Assembly: GCA_022842905.1 (NCBI GenBank)
Contig: JALHOS010000002.1
Coordinates: forward strand, 1-59,226
Origin: Myxococcaceae bacterium
GTDB taxonomy: Bacteria > Myxococcota > Myxococcia > Myxococcales > Myxococcaceae
Length of the DNA: 59,226 nucleotides
Direction: 5' to 3'
How positions within the stretch are numbered: position 1 is the first letter of the stretch; every line of letters begins with the position of its first letter. Of this stretch, positions 51,135-58,293 are shown piece by piece. Below the pieces are notes generated by a model that was not told the origin of the DNA, did no database searches, and worked only from the letters and a program-made list of their open reading frames with translations. A program made the position numbers and the translations under genes.

Positions 51135-52028
51135 TCAGGTCCCCTTCCGCCGACGCCGCGTGAGGCCCCACAGCCCGACGAGCGCCACCGTCGCCGGAAC
51201 GCCGACCACACCGCAGCCCCGCGCCGTCACCCCGAGCTGGCTGTCGGCCTTCTTGAGCACACACTGCACGGCGTAGCCGTTCTTCGGGTACACCTCACAC
51301 AGGAAGCGCTTCGAGTCCGCGTCGAGCACGCGCTTGCTGGTCTCGCCGGGGACGGCCTCCGCGCTCATCGTCGAGCTGCGCGAAGGCGAGTGCGCCAGGC
51401 CGAGCAGGTGGCCCACCTCGTGCGTCATGGTGTTCTGCAGATCCGTCGCGACGCAGTCCTGGCGGCCCGTCCCAGCGGGGCACGGTGGCGAGTCGACGAC
51501 GGTGAAGATGAAGCGGGACCCGTTCGAGTTCGGCGCCGCGTTGAGCTCGATGTCGCCGTCGAAGATCTGCCCGGTGTTCGGGCTGAAGAACGTCGTCGTC
51601 ACGGCGATCGCCGTCAGGCTGTGGTCCCAGCACTGGTACTCGTTGGCGCACCCGTCGACCCGCTGCCAGCACGCCGCCGTCGCTGGCGCCGCGACGGTGC
51701 AGCGTTTGGTCTTGAACACCACCACGTTTTCGTTGCTCCGCGCCGAGTCGTACGCGACGTCCGTCGTCGTGGTTCGCGCCCCTTCCGTCAGCTTGAGGCT
51801 CGCGCATTTCCCAAGCTCGGTGTTCCAGGCGTCGAACGCCTCGCGCACCTCGGTGAACTCGCGGTCGTCCATGATCTCCATGTTCCCGGCCTGGTGCTGC
51901 CGGTACACGATCTCCGTGCCTTCCTTCCACCACAGGCACGGCGAGGTCGACGACGAGTCGTTGACGCGGCTGCGCACGTACTGGCCCTGGGCAACGGCCA
52001 CCAGCGCGACCAGCACCAGCTCGCTCAT
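51135..52028 (-). CDS. Secreted matrixin-like metalloprotease, tandem paralogue
   Basis: 297 residues. It shares the layout of the preceding entry: DIELNA...GSRFIFTVV, then CVATDLQNTMTHEVGHLLG with the active site HEVGHLLGLAH and SSTMSAE. Both have the CWDHS motif, so they are clear paralogues. The C-terminus reads RGCGVVGVPATVALVGLWGLTRRRR: Cys, hydrophobic helix, Arg cluster, as in MYXO-CTERM proteins. Its ATG overlaps the stop of the upstream secreted-protein gene (ATGA). Confidence 0.87.
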   Translation of the reverse strand: MSELVLVALVAVAQGQYVRSRVNDSSSTSPCLWWKEGTEIVYRQHQAGNMEIMDDREFTEVREAFDAWNTELGKCASLKLTEGARTTTTDVAYDSARSNENVVVFKTKRCTVAAPATAACWQRVDGCANEYQCWDHSLTAIAVTTTFFSPNTGQIFDGDIELNAAPNSNGSRFIFTVVDSPPCPAGTGRQDCVATDLQNTMTHEVGHLLGLAHSPSRSSTMSAEAVPGETSKRVLDADSKRFLCEVYPKNGYAVQCVLKKADSQLGVTARGCGVVGVPATVALVGLWGLTRRRRKGT

Positions 52029-52630
52029 TGCTTCACCGCCGGGGTGGGCGCTGGCAGGCGCGGCACGGGCGTCAGCGGTGCTTCTTGCGGGGCAGGACCA
52101 ACGGAGCGCCGGACCAGCGCGCTGAGCGCGTCGAGCGTCATCGACTGCGCTTTGACCGACGTGGGCTGCCGGGTCGCGGGATCCAACAACAGCGCGTCGA
52201 ACTCGTCGGCCTGCCGCGCGAAGGCGGCCTTGCCGTCCGAAGACCGCTCGACGGTGAACTTGCCCTGCGCCATGCCGGTGACGGTGAAGAACGGGCCCCG
52301 GCGCTCGAGGAACAGCACGACCTCTTCGCCGACCGTGAACTTCGCCACGCCCGACACCCGCTGGCCGACGTCGCCGATCTCCCCGCCGGGCTGCGTCACC
52401 TGCGCCACGGCCCCCACGTCGCCCTTGAGCGGCTGGAGCACCTCGACCTGCGCGACCGTGAAGATGCGGGTCTTGTCCTGCGACCACTGCGGCTCGACCT
52501 TCGTGACGCGACCGCGCAGCACGACGTCGGAGACCTGCGTGAGACCGGGTACGTCGAGCGCGATGAGCGTCGTGGCCCACGCCACGCTCGACGCCACCAA
52601 GAAGCCTGCTGCCAGCGTGTGCTTGCGCAT
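52025..52630 (-). CDS. Secreted protein of unknown function, first gene of the protease operon
   Basis: 201 residues with a signal peptide (MRKHTLAAGFLVASSVAWA). The mature part is beta-rich: LVLRGRVTKVEPQWSQDKT-like segments, GDVGAVAQVTQPGGEIG, FTVGEEVVLFLERR. It resembles small OB-like secreted proteins of myxobacteria but no family is certain. As first gene of the run, coupled to the tandem proteases, it could be an inhibitor, chaperone or accessory factor; this is inference only. Confidence 0.75.
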   Translation of the reverse strand: MRKHTLAAGFLVASSVAWATTLIALDVPGLTQVSDVVLRGRVTKVEPQWSQDKTRIFTVAQVEVLQPLKGDVGAVAQVTQPGGEIGDVGQRVSGVAKFTVGEEVVLFLERRGPFFTVTGMAQGKFTVERSSDGKAAFARQADEFDALLLDPATRQPTSVKAQSMTLDALSALVRRSVGPAPQEAPLTPVPRLPAPTPAVKQ

Positions 52631-52865
52631 GTCGTTCCCTTGAAGTCCTGCCGCGTACCGCCAAACCGCCCCTGCTGTCACCACGCCTTCCGACGAGGCA
52701 AGAACCCTGCCGAATTCAAGGCTTGCCGCAAGTAACGAGAATCGGTCGCGGCGCCACGCCAGCCTCCATTCACGACGCGGCGGCCCCGCCAGAGCAAGCG
52801 CGTCGACCGACAGAAACGCGGCACCTTTACGGCACGCGATCCGGCTGGTAGGCGCGCGCAACTCC
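52631..52865. other. Divergent intergenic region, protease operon/gltX
   Basis: 235 bases between two divergent start codons. No RNA gene, clear sigma-70 or sigma-54 box, or coding frame stands out. Promoters for both directions must lie here. The gltX side has no good Shine-Dalgarno site before ATG 52866. Confidence 0.5.
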
Positions 52866-54311
52866 ATGAAACCACGCGTTCGCTTCGCACCCTCCCCGAC
52901 GGGCTACCTCCACATTGGCGGAGCCCGAACGGCGCTCTTCAACTGGCTCTACGCGCGCCGCCACGGCGGCACGTTCATTCTGCGCATCGAAGACACGGAC
53001 CAAGAGCGCAGCACGCCCGAGTCGGTGCAGGCGATCCTCGACGGGCTCAAGTGGCTCGAGATCGACTGGGACGAAGGCCCCGGCGTCGGCGGTCCGTTCC
53101 CGCCGTACACCCAAATGGAGAAGCTCGGGCGCTACACGCAGGTGGCGCAGCAGCTCATCGACACCGGCTGGGCGTACCGCGACTATACGACGGAAGAAGA
53201 GGTGGCCGCCGCCCGCCGCGCCTTCGCCCAGAGCAAGGGCATCACCGACGAGAAGGAGCTGCGCTCGGCCGGCTTCAAGTTCACCAGCCCCTGGCGGGAC
53301 AAGCGGGACGTGAAGGACGGGCCGTTCGTGGTGCGGTTCAAGATGCCGGCGCGCGAAGGCACGTTCGGCTTCGAAGACATGGTGCTCGGGCGCATCACCA
53401 AGCCCTTCGAGGATCTCGACGACTTCGTGCTGCTGCGCTCCGACGGGGTGCCGCTCTACAACTTCGGCTGTGTCGTGGACGATCACGACATGCAGGTGAC
53501 GCACGTCGGCCGCGGACAGGAGCACATCAACTCCACCTTCCCGCAGCTCATGGTCTACGAGGCGCTCGGCTGGGCGCCGCCGCAGTTCGCGCACTTCCCG
53601 CTCATTCTCGGGCCGGACCGCGAGAAGCTGTCCAAGCGCAAGCACCCCGAAGCCGACGTCATGCGGCACAAGCAGAACGGCGTGCTGCCACACGCGCTGT
53701 CGAACTTCGTCATGCGGCTGGGCTGGAGCCACGGGAACGACGAGCTCTTCACGCGGCAGCAGCTGATCGAGCTGTTCGACTTCAAGGACGTGGGGCACTC
53801 GTCGGGCGTGTGGAACCCCGACAAGCTCAGCGCGACGAACGAACACTGGCTCAAGCAGAGCCCGGTGGACGACGTCGCCGCGCGGCTCTTGCCGTTTCTG
53901 CACTCGGCCGGCGTGGTGAGCGCGAGCCTCGACGACAAGCTCAAGAAGGGCGTCGTCTGCTTCCGCGAGCGCAGCAAGACGCTGGTGGAGATGGCCGAGA
54001 AGCTCGTGCCCTACTACGCGCACGGCGTGACGCTGGATCCAGCTGCGGCGGCCAAACACCTGACCGCGGACGGCAAGGTGATGCTGGGCAAGGCGCGGGA
54101 GTTCCTGCAGGGCGTGAGCACCTGGACGCAGCCCAACCTCGAGCCGGTGGTGGACACGCTGGCGAGCGCGACGGGCGCGAAGAAGGGCGCCATCGCCCAG
54201 CCGATCCGCGTCGCGGCGACGGGCGGAACCGTGAGCCCCGGCATCGGAGACACGCTCGAGCTGCTGGGGCGTGAGGAAGCGCTCTACCGCATCGACCTGG
54301 CCCTGAAGTGA
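52866..54311 (+). CDS. gltX: Glutamate-tRNA ligase
   Basis: 481 residues of class-I glutamyl-tRNA synthetase. The HIGH motif is HIGG in SPTGYLHIGGARTALFN, the second site KLSKRKH corresponds to KMSKS, and ILRIEDTDQERS and the anticodon-binding C-terminal half are present. The family's VVRGDDHLSNT segment is altered to VGRGQEHINST, which is divergent but still recognisable. It charges tRNA-Glu, possibly also tRNA-Gln if the cell uses the amidation route. The CPBP protease gene overlaps its stop (TGATG). Confidence 0.94.
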   Translation: MKPRVRFAPSPTGYLHIGGARTALFNWLYARRHGGTFILRIEDTDQERSTPESVQAILDGLKWLEIDWDEGPGVGGPFPPYTQMEKLGRYTQVAQQLIDTGWAYRDYTTEEEVAAARRAFAQSKGITDEKELRSAGFKFTSPWRDKRDVKDGPFVVRFKMPAREGTFGFEDMVLGRITKPFEDLDDFVLLRSDGVPLYNFGCVVDDHDMQVTHVGRGQEHINSTFPQLMVYEALGWAPPQFAHFPLILGPDREKLSKRKHPEADVMRHKQNGVLPHALSNFVMRLGWSHGNDELFTRQQLIELFDFKDVGHSSGVWNPDKLSATNEHWLKQSPVDDVAARLLPFLHSAGVVSASLDDKLKKGVVCFRERSKTLVEMAEKLVPYYAHGVTLDPAAAAKHLTADGKVMLGKAREFLQGVSTWTQPNLEPVVDTLASATGAKKGAIAQPIRVAATGGTVSPGIGDTLELLGREEALYRIDLALK

Positions 54312-55105
54312 TGGAAGGGTCGACGCGCCCGGGCGTCGTGCGCCGCACGCTGCGGTGGCTGCGCGCGGCCCTCATGGGCTTCGGCGGTGAGCCGACGGTG
54401 ATTCTGTGCGCGGTGCCGGCGCTGCTGATCGTCTCGCACTACCAGGGGAACACCGGGTACTACCGGACGATCCTCGGCGATCGGCTCGACGCGGCCCCGT
54501 ACGCGCCGGCGCTGGGCCACTTCTGGTGGTTCGGCATGTCGCTGTGCCTGTACTTCGTCACACCGCTGCTGCTCGCGTACGCGACGAAGGGCAGCTTCTT
54601 CCGCCGCTACGGGCTGGGCTTGGGCGACTGGAAGGCGGGGCTGGGGCTCACCGCGCTGCTGCTGACGGTCATGCTCCCGGCGACCTGGTACGCGTCGACG
54701 CTCGAGTCGTTCCGCGGCATCTACCCGCTGGCGGGCCAGGCTGCGTACAAGCTCGCCATCGACGGGCAGCAGGTGGTCTCGCTCGAGCTCTTCCTCGCCT
54801 ACGAGCTGGGCTACTTCGCGTACTTCATCGGCTGGGAGTTCCTCTACCGCGGGTGGATGCTCAACGGCCTGATGAAGCACTACGGCAAGGCCGGGGCGAT
54901 CCTGATCCAGACGGTGCCCTTCGCGATCATGCACCTGGGCAAGGCCGAGCTCGAGGCCTTGGGCAGCATCGTCGCGGGGCTCGCGCTGGGGCTGCTCGCG
55001 CTGCGCACGCGCTCGTTCTGGTACGGCGCGCTCCTGCACGGCGTCGTCGCGGTGTGGATGGACTGGCTGGCCGCGAAGAGCGCCCTGTTCCCTCCGTCAC
55101 CTTGA
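54311..55105 (+). CDS. CPBP-family intramembrane protease
   Basis: 264 residues with about seven to eight membrane segments. CPBP/Abi motif 1 appears as GWEFLYRGWML (the WEFxxRG variant of EExxxR), motif 2 as FAIMH (FxxxH), and motif 3 as LLHGVVA. These carry the catalytic Glu and His residues. Within this superfamily the myxosortases process MYXO-CTERM tails; two such tails are encoded about 2 kb away, so a sorting role is plausible but unproven. It is coupled to gltX by a one-base TGATG overlap. Confidence 0.85.
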   Translation: MEGSTRPGVVRRTLRWLRAALMGFGGEPTVILCAVPALLIVSHYQGNTGYYRTILGDRLDAAPYAPALGHFWWFGMSLCLYFVTPLLLAYATKGSFFRRYGLGLGDWKAGLGLTALLLTVMLPATWYASTLESFRGIYPLAGQAAYKLAIDGQQVVSLELFLAYELGYFAYFIGWEFLYRGWMLNGLMKHYGKAGAILIQTVPFAIMHLGKAELEALGSIVAGLALGLLALRTRSFWYGALLHGVVAVWMDWLAAKSALFPPSP

Positions 55106-55137
55106 CTGCGTTCGACTCCTTGGGTTTGGTGAGCGCC

Positions 55138-55485
55138 GTGCGTCTCGTGAGCCTCTTCGTCCTGGGTCTGAGCTTCTCGTCGGCGGCCGAGTCGGACCTG
55201 GGCGCGCCGCTGCCGGACAACGCGCGGAAGGTCGGCGAGCACCGCTACCGCGCCGCGACGGACTGGGAGTTCACGATGAAGTGGCTCAAGACCGCCTACC
55301 CTGCGGGTCAGTACCCGCGCCGCGCCATCGTCAACCAGCCCGGCATCAAGGCCATTCACCTGCAGAACACGACGGGCAAAGGGCAGTGGGAAGGCCTCAA
55401 CGTGTACCAAGCCAACGACGAAGTGCGGATCTATGTTGTCCCCGCCGACGGAGTTGGTAAGAAGGGCGGCGCAAAAGCGCCGTAG
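55138..55485 (+). CDS. Small secreted protein, unknown function
   Basis: 115 residues from GTG 55138 (GTG 55129 is an alternative). It begins with a signal peptide (RLVSLFVLGLSFSSAAE) and has a compact domain with conserved-looking WEFTMKWLKTAYP and GQWEGLNVYQ, ending in a Lys/Gly-rich tail. No known family recognised. It lies 32 bases after the CPBP gene and five bases before tRNA-Gln, so it may be read through into the tRNA. Confidence 0.65.
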   Translation: MRLVSLFVLGLSFSSAAESDLGAPLPDNARKVGEHRYRAATDWEFTMKWLKTAYPAGQYPRRAIVNQPGIKAIHLQNTTGKGQWEGLNVYQANDEVRIYVVPADGVGKKGGAKAP

Positions 55486-55489
55486 TTGC

Positions 55490-55560
55490 TGGGGAATCGT
55501 CCAACGGCAGGACTCCAGACTCTGACTCTGGCTATCTAGGTTCGAATCCTAGTTCCCCAA
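55490..55560 (+). tRNA. tRNA-Gln (anticodon CTG)
   Basis: A complete cloverleaf of 71 bases. Acceptor TGGGGAA pairs with TTCCCCA, D-stem GTCC/GGAC, anticodon stem CCAGA/TCTGG with loop CTCTGAC (anticodon CTG), a four-base variable loop, and T-stem CTAGG/CCTAG around TTCGAAT. CCA is not encoded. The downstream neighbour is a phage integrase, so this gene is the likely integration target. Confidence 0.95.
55541..55559. other. Candidate phage attachment core in the 3' end of tRNA-Gln
   Basis: TTCGAATCCTAGTTCCCCA, the T-loop to acceptor end of the tRNA. Tyrosine integrases of this type commonly use this part of tRNA genes as core. Only one copy is in the window; the second should lie at the other end of the element, outside it. 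Confidence 0.45.
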
Positions 55561-55673
55561 AGGTCGAACTCCCGAAGGGCTGTTTCCCGAGGGAGAAGGG
55601 CAAGAAGAGGGCGCAGAAGTAACAGTCGAACTTGCGCCTTCGGACTGCGGACTGACGACGTTGTTGGTGGGCT

Positions 55674-56852
55674 TCATGTGGTGCGGCCTTTCGTGGTGCT
55701 GCCGGTTGAACGACGGTGGGACTGCCTGGTGGGACTGCTCTTCGTGCTGCCTGCTGCTGTTGAGGGGCCGGGGCGTGTGTCACCACGCTTCGGCCCCTCG
55801 TCTTTCCTGCGCTGACTCCGCGCAGGCAAGGGACTTGCGGACTCTGGCGGCGGGTCCAGTCCTTCAATGGCGCTGGCACCGACGCGCGCGCCCATGAGGC
55901 TCCGCAGGTAGACCGCCGTCTTCTCCAGCGAGGCATGGCCCAGAAACTGGCGGATGGTTTCCTCACCCTTCCCCGCTGTCCACAGCTCGACGGCCACCGT
56001 GTGACGGAAGACGTGCCACAGGCTGCCCTCTGGGAAGTCGGCCGGCGCGACACCGCGCAGCCGCGCGCCCAGCGCCGCCAGCTCGTCCGCGCGGAAGGGG
56101 AAGCACAGCTCGGTGGTGTGCAGCGTCTGCCCGCCGTGCCCCGTCCACACCTGCGCATTGCCCTCGCGCCGCAGCTCCGCCAGCGCGTCGGCCAGCTCGC
56201 GACGCATGGGCAGCCGGCGCCGCGCTGCCTCGGACTTCAGGACGCGCGTGCACTCCAGCGAGTTGGGCCGGCGCCGCTGCTGGTCCACGGTGAGGTAGCC
56301 CGCCACCGCGTCCACGTGCCGCCACTCCAGCCCCAGCGCTTCCCCGCGCCGCAGGCCTGCGAAGCGCAGCACGCACAACAGCGCGCGCTCCCGCTGCGTC
56401 GCGCAGACGCCCAGCAGCCACGGCCAAATGCCGTGCACGTCCTTCAACGCGCGCCGCTGCGGCACCACGCGACGGAAGGGCACGTGCGCAACGGGGTTTG
56501 CGGTGCACCAGCCGCACGCCTGCGCCGCGCGGTAGAGGTGCATGAGGTGCCCGCGGAGCACGGACACCGTCCCATCCGCCAGCGGGCCCCCGTCGCGCCC
56601 GCCGCCCGTGCGCAGCTCCGACAGCCACCGCGCCACGTCCTTGGGCGTTGGGTGCGACGGCAGCGGGCGCACCTGCGCCGCGCCCTTCGTCGCGAGCGCA
56701 AGACAGTAGCGGACCCCTGCGAGCGTGGACGGGGCCTTGCCCGCACACAGCTGCGCGAGGAACAGCTCTCCCAGCTCCGCCAGCGTCGCGCCCGCTGGCT
56801 GGTAGACGGGCAGCGTCTTCGCCGCTCCGCCCAGGTAGACGACTTCTCCCAT
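55674..56852 (-). CDS. int: Tyrosine-type site-specific integrase
   Basis: 392 residues. The N-terminal SAM-like core-binding part (about 20-120) precedes the catalytic domain with Arg168 (FAGLRRGEALGLEW), His280 and Arg283 (LWHVFRHT), His306 (RQFLGH) and the nucleophile Tyr315 (KTAVYLRSL), so all key residues are present. About 65 residues of low-complexity, Ser/Arg/Pro-rich tail follow. GAGAGGGG lies a few bases before ATG 56852. It is read towards tRNA-Gln, which is 113 bases past its stop, as expected for an integrase beside its attachment site. Confidence 0.93.
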   Translation of the reverse strand: MGEVVYLGGAAKTLPVYQPAGATLAELGELFLAQLCAGKAPSTLAGVRYCLALATKGAAQVRPLPSHPTPKDVARWLSELRTGGGRDGGPLADGTVSVLRGHLMHLYRAAQACGWCTANPVAHVPFRRVVPQRRALKDVHGIWPWLLGVCATQRERALLCVLRFAGLRRGEALGLEWRHVDAVAGYLTVDQQRRRPNSLECTRVLKSEAARRRLPMRRELADALAELRREGNAQVWTGHGGQTLHTTELCFPFRADELAALGARLRGVAPADFPEGSLWHVFRHTVAVELWTAGKGEETIRQFLGHASLEKTAVYLRSLMGARVGASAIEGLDPPPESASPLPARSQRRKDEGPKRGDTRPGPSTAAGSTKSSPTRQSHRRSTGSTTKGRTT

Positions 56853-57105
56853 GGTGCCCCTCTCGGTTGGTGCTGCGTCCAGAAAGTCGAAGGCCCCTCG
56901 CCGACACCGGGCAGGGTGCCGACGAAGGGCCTTCCAAGCCCTCGCGCGAGCGTGAGCCGTTTCCTTCTACGCGCTCGGTGTCCTGCCCGACACTGAACGC
57001 CTATTCCGTCTTGCTTGGCACGCTGCCGTGACGCTGGCCCGGCGTCAAGATGGGTCTGAATCGACCCGCTTGAAAGCGCTTGGCGGAGTCGATCTAACGC
57101 CCTCC
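56853..57105. other. Intergenic region between integrase and phage lipoprotein gene
   Basis: 253 bases. It contains an inverted repeat AAGGCCC (56890-56896)/GGGCCTT (56927-56933) upstream of int and a possible plus-strand promoter at 57070-57098. The repeat could be a regulatory site for int or a terminator; there is no T-run, so an operator or attachment-related role is as likely. Confidence 0.4.
57070..57098 (+). promoter_or_regulatory. Possible promoter for the phage lipoprotein gene
   Basis: TTGAAA (57070-57075) and TCTAAC (57093-57098) with a 17-base spacer. The -35 is one base from consensus, the -10 two. A start about seven bases downstream would fall at or next to ATG 57106, implying a very short or absent leader. 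Confidence 0.4.
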
Positions 57106-57483
57106 ATGACCAAGCCCACCTCCGCCGTGCTCTCCGTCGTCCTCCTGCTGTCGTCGTGCGCCACCTTCGGCCACTCCTCGAAGGCTCCAGACGCCCGCCA
57201 AGTGGTGGCCGGCGACACACTCCAGTGCGCTGCGGCTGCGCAGCGCACTACCATCGCCGCGGCGCTGGTGTCCGTTGGAACCAGCGCACTCGCTACGACG
57301 CTCGGCAGCTACGACAGGACGACTGGCGGTCAAATCGGCTCAGTCACCCTTGCCGTCGGCTCCCTCGTGGCGGCGCTCGTGTCCGGCGTCGCTTTTGGCC
57401 ACTCGGTGGCCTACCTGGACCGCGCTGGCAAAGTGCTCTCCGGCGCCAGCGCCGACGGATGCAAGCCGCCTGCTGGGGACTGA
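57106..57483 (+). CDS. Phage-borne lipoprotein of unknown function
   Basis: 125 residues: lipobox LLLSSC (Cys18) and two later Ala/Val/Gly-rich hydrophobic stretches, each flanked by small polar residues (TIAAALVSVGTSALATTL and GSVTLAVGSLVAALVSGVA). It is on the strand opposite to the lysis cassette and the integrase, which is typical of a separately expressed cargo gene of a prophage. Superinfection exclusion or another surface effect on the lysogen is possible but only inferred. It ends five bases before the stop of the convergent Acb2-like gene. Confidence 0.65.
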   Translation: MTKPTSAVLSVVLLLSSCATFGHSSKAPDARQVVAGDTLQCAAAAQRTTIAAALVSVGTSALATTLGSYDRTTGGQIGSVTLAVGSLVAALVSGVAFGHSVAYLDRAGKVLSGASADGCKPPAGD

Positions 57484-57488
57484 CCCAG

Positions 57489-57689
57489 CTACGGCAGCAC
57501 CGCGCGCACGGCCGCGTCTTTCGCCTCCAGGAGCTTGCGGAGCGCGACGCTTCGCTCTGCGTTCCGCGGACACGTCGCCACCACCAACAGCGCCAGCTCT
57601 CCGAAGGGCTGCGAGACGGTGCGCAGCGGCTCCGGCAGGTGCGCCGCGTTGAAGAAGCGCAAGATGGGCTCTTCGGTTGGCTGGCTCAC
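57489..57689 (-). CDS. Small phage protein resembling the Acb2/Tad1 hairpin family (putative anti-CBASS)
   Basis: 66 residues starting at GTG 57689. The pattern FFNAAHLPEPLRTVSQPF, then ELALLVVATCPRNAERSVA and ALRKLLEAKDAAVRA, is what I recall for the Acb2/Tad1 hairpin family, whose members bind and sequester cyclic oligonucleotides made by CBASS immune systems. The helical-hairpin build fits: two helices joined at CPRN. The match is from memory of the family pattern, not from an alignment. The GTG lies within the stop of the preceding small membrane protein gene (GTGA). It is the last gene of the cassette. Confidence 0.6.
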   Translation of the reverse strand: MSQPTEEPILRFFNAAHLPEPLRTVSQPFGELALLVVATCPRNAERSVALRKLLEAKDAAVRAVLP

Positions 57690-57880
57690 CAGACACCCCC
57701 GGCCCCGCGGTAGCCGGCGCCGGTGGCCGTCACCACCTTGGGCGACTGCGCGCTCCCGGAGGCCTTCCCGCCATGGAAGGGCAGGTGCACGTTGGGGTTG
57801 TCGCGGTTGGCGTACGCCCACCACAGGAAACCAGCCGCCACCCCCGCCGCGCCCAGCACCATGCCACCCAGCCACTTCAC
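57686..57880 (-). CDS. Small phage membrane protein
   Basis: 64 residues from GTG 57880: one N-terminal membrane span (LGGMVLGAAGVAAGFLWWAY) and a short polar tail (NRDNPNVHLPFHGG). The start sits in the stop of the upstream lipoprotein gene (GTGA), and the stop sits in the start of the Acb2-like gene. Possibly a holin or lysis accessory protein; no family recognised. Confidence 0.65.
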   Translation of the reverse strand: MKWLGGMVLGAAGVAAGFLWWAYANRDNPNVHLPFHGGKASGSAQSPKVVTATGAGYRGAGGVW

Positions 57881-58047
57881 GGCGCACCGCCGTCGCGCTG
57901 AAGCTCCACCGCCGCTTGCGTCTCGACGCGCAGCGCGCCGCTCTGGTCCGCCTCCACGCACACCCGCCCGCGCGCGAGCGCCGCCATGGTGGCGCACGAG
58001 CTGCCCACCGTCACCGCCACCACCCACACCCAAAGAAGCCGCGTCAT
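57877..58047 (-). CDS. Tiny phage lipoprotein, spanin-like candidate
   Basis: 56 residues: MTRLLWVWVVAVTVGSSC is a lipoprotein signal with Cys18, followed by 38 residues. GAGGAG lies seven bases before ATG 58047. Small lipoproteins placed next to a holin and endolysin are often outer-membrane spanins (Rz1-like), but this one is not Pro-rich and no inner-membrane partner is certain. Overlaps the following small gene by four bases. Confidence 0.6.
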   Translation of the reverse strand: MTRLLWVWVVAVTVGSSCATMAALARGRVCVEADQSGALRVETQAAVELQRDGGAP

Positions 58048-58077
58048 GCCCACTCTCCTCGCCCACGAAATGCGAAC

Positions 58078-58106
58078 GGCCGGGCCCGCGCTCTGCGAGC
58101 CCGGCC
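58078..58106. repeat. GC-rich hairpin in the phage cassette
   Basis: GGCCGGGC at 58078-58085 pairs with GCCCGGCC at 58099-58106, between the holin-like and lipoprotein genes. There is no T-run, so it may be an attenuator, an RNA-processing hairpin or a weak terminator. Confidence 0.5.
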
Positions 58107-58119
58107 GCCGCGCCGGTTG

Positions 58120-58239
58120 TTACTTCGACGACGCTTCGCGGAGCTTCTGCGCCGCGTACGCGCCCACCATGCCGCCGATGGCGCTCCCGAAGCCCATGAA
58201 GACGCCCACCACCATCGCCTGCTTCCAGTTGATGCCCAT
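58120..58239 (-). CDS. 39-residue single-span membrane protein, holin-like
   Basis: From ATG 58239, eight bases after a GGAGGG site: MGINWKQAMVVGVFMGFGSA and then a Gly/Ala-rich continuation form one membrane helix, with a short polar end (QKLREASSK). It lies between the endolysin and the small lipoprotein gene, the position of holins, although most holins have two or three spans. Too short for firm assignment. Confidence 0.6.
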   Translation of the reverse strand: MGINWKQAMVVGVFMGFGSAIGGMVGAYAAQKLREASSK

Positions 58240-58293
58240 CGCCCACCCTCCTTCGTTTCGTCGCGCCCCATGCGCGCCCGTTGTCTCCGGCGT

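Noticed and set aside
55561-55673. Possible small gene or RNA between tRNA-Gln and the integrase
   Set aside because: No start with a ribosome-binding site, no stable hairpin with a T-run; treated as att-flanking DNA.
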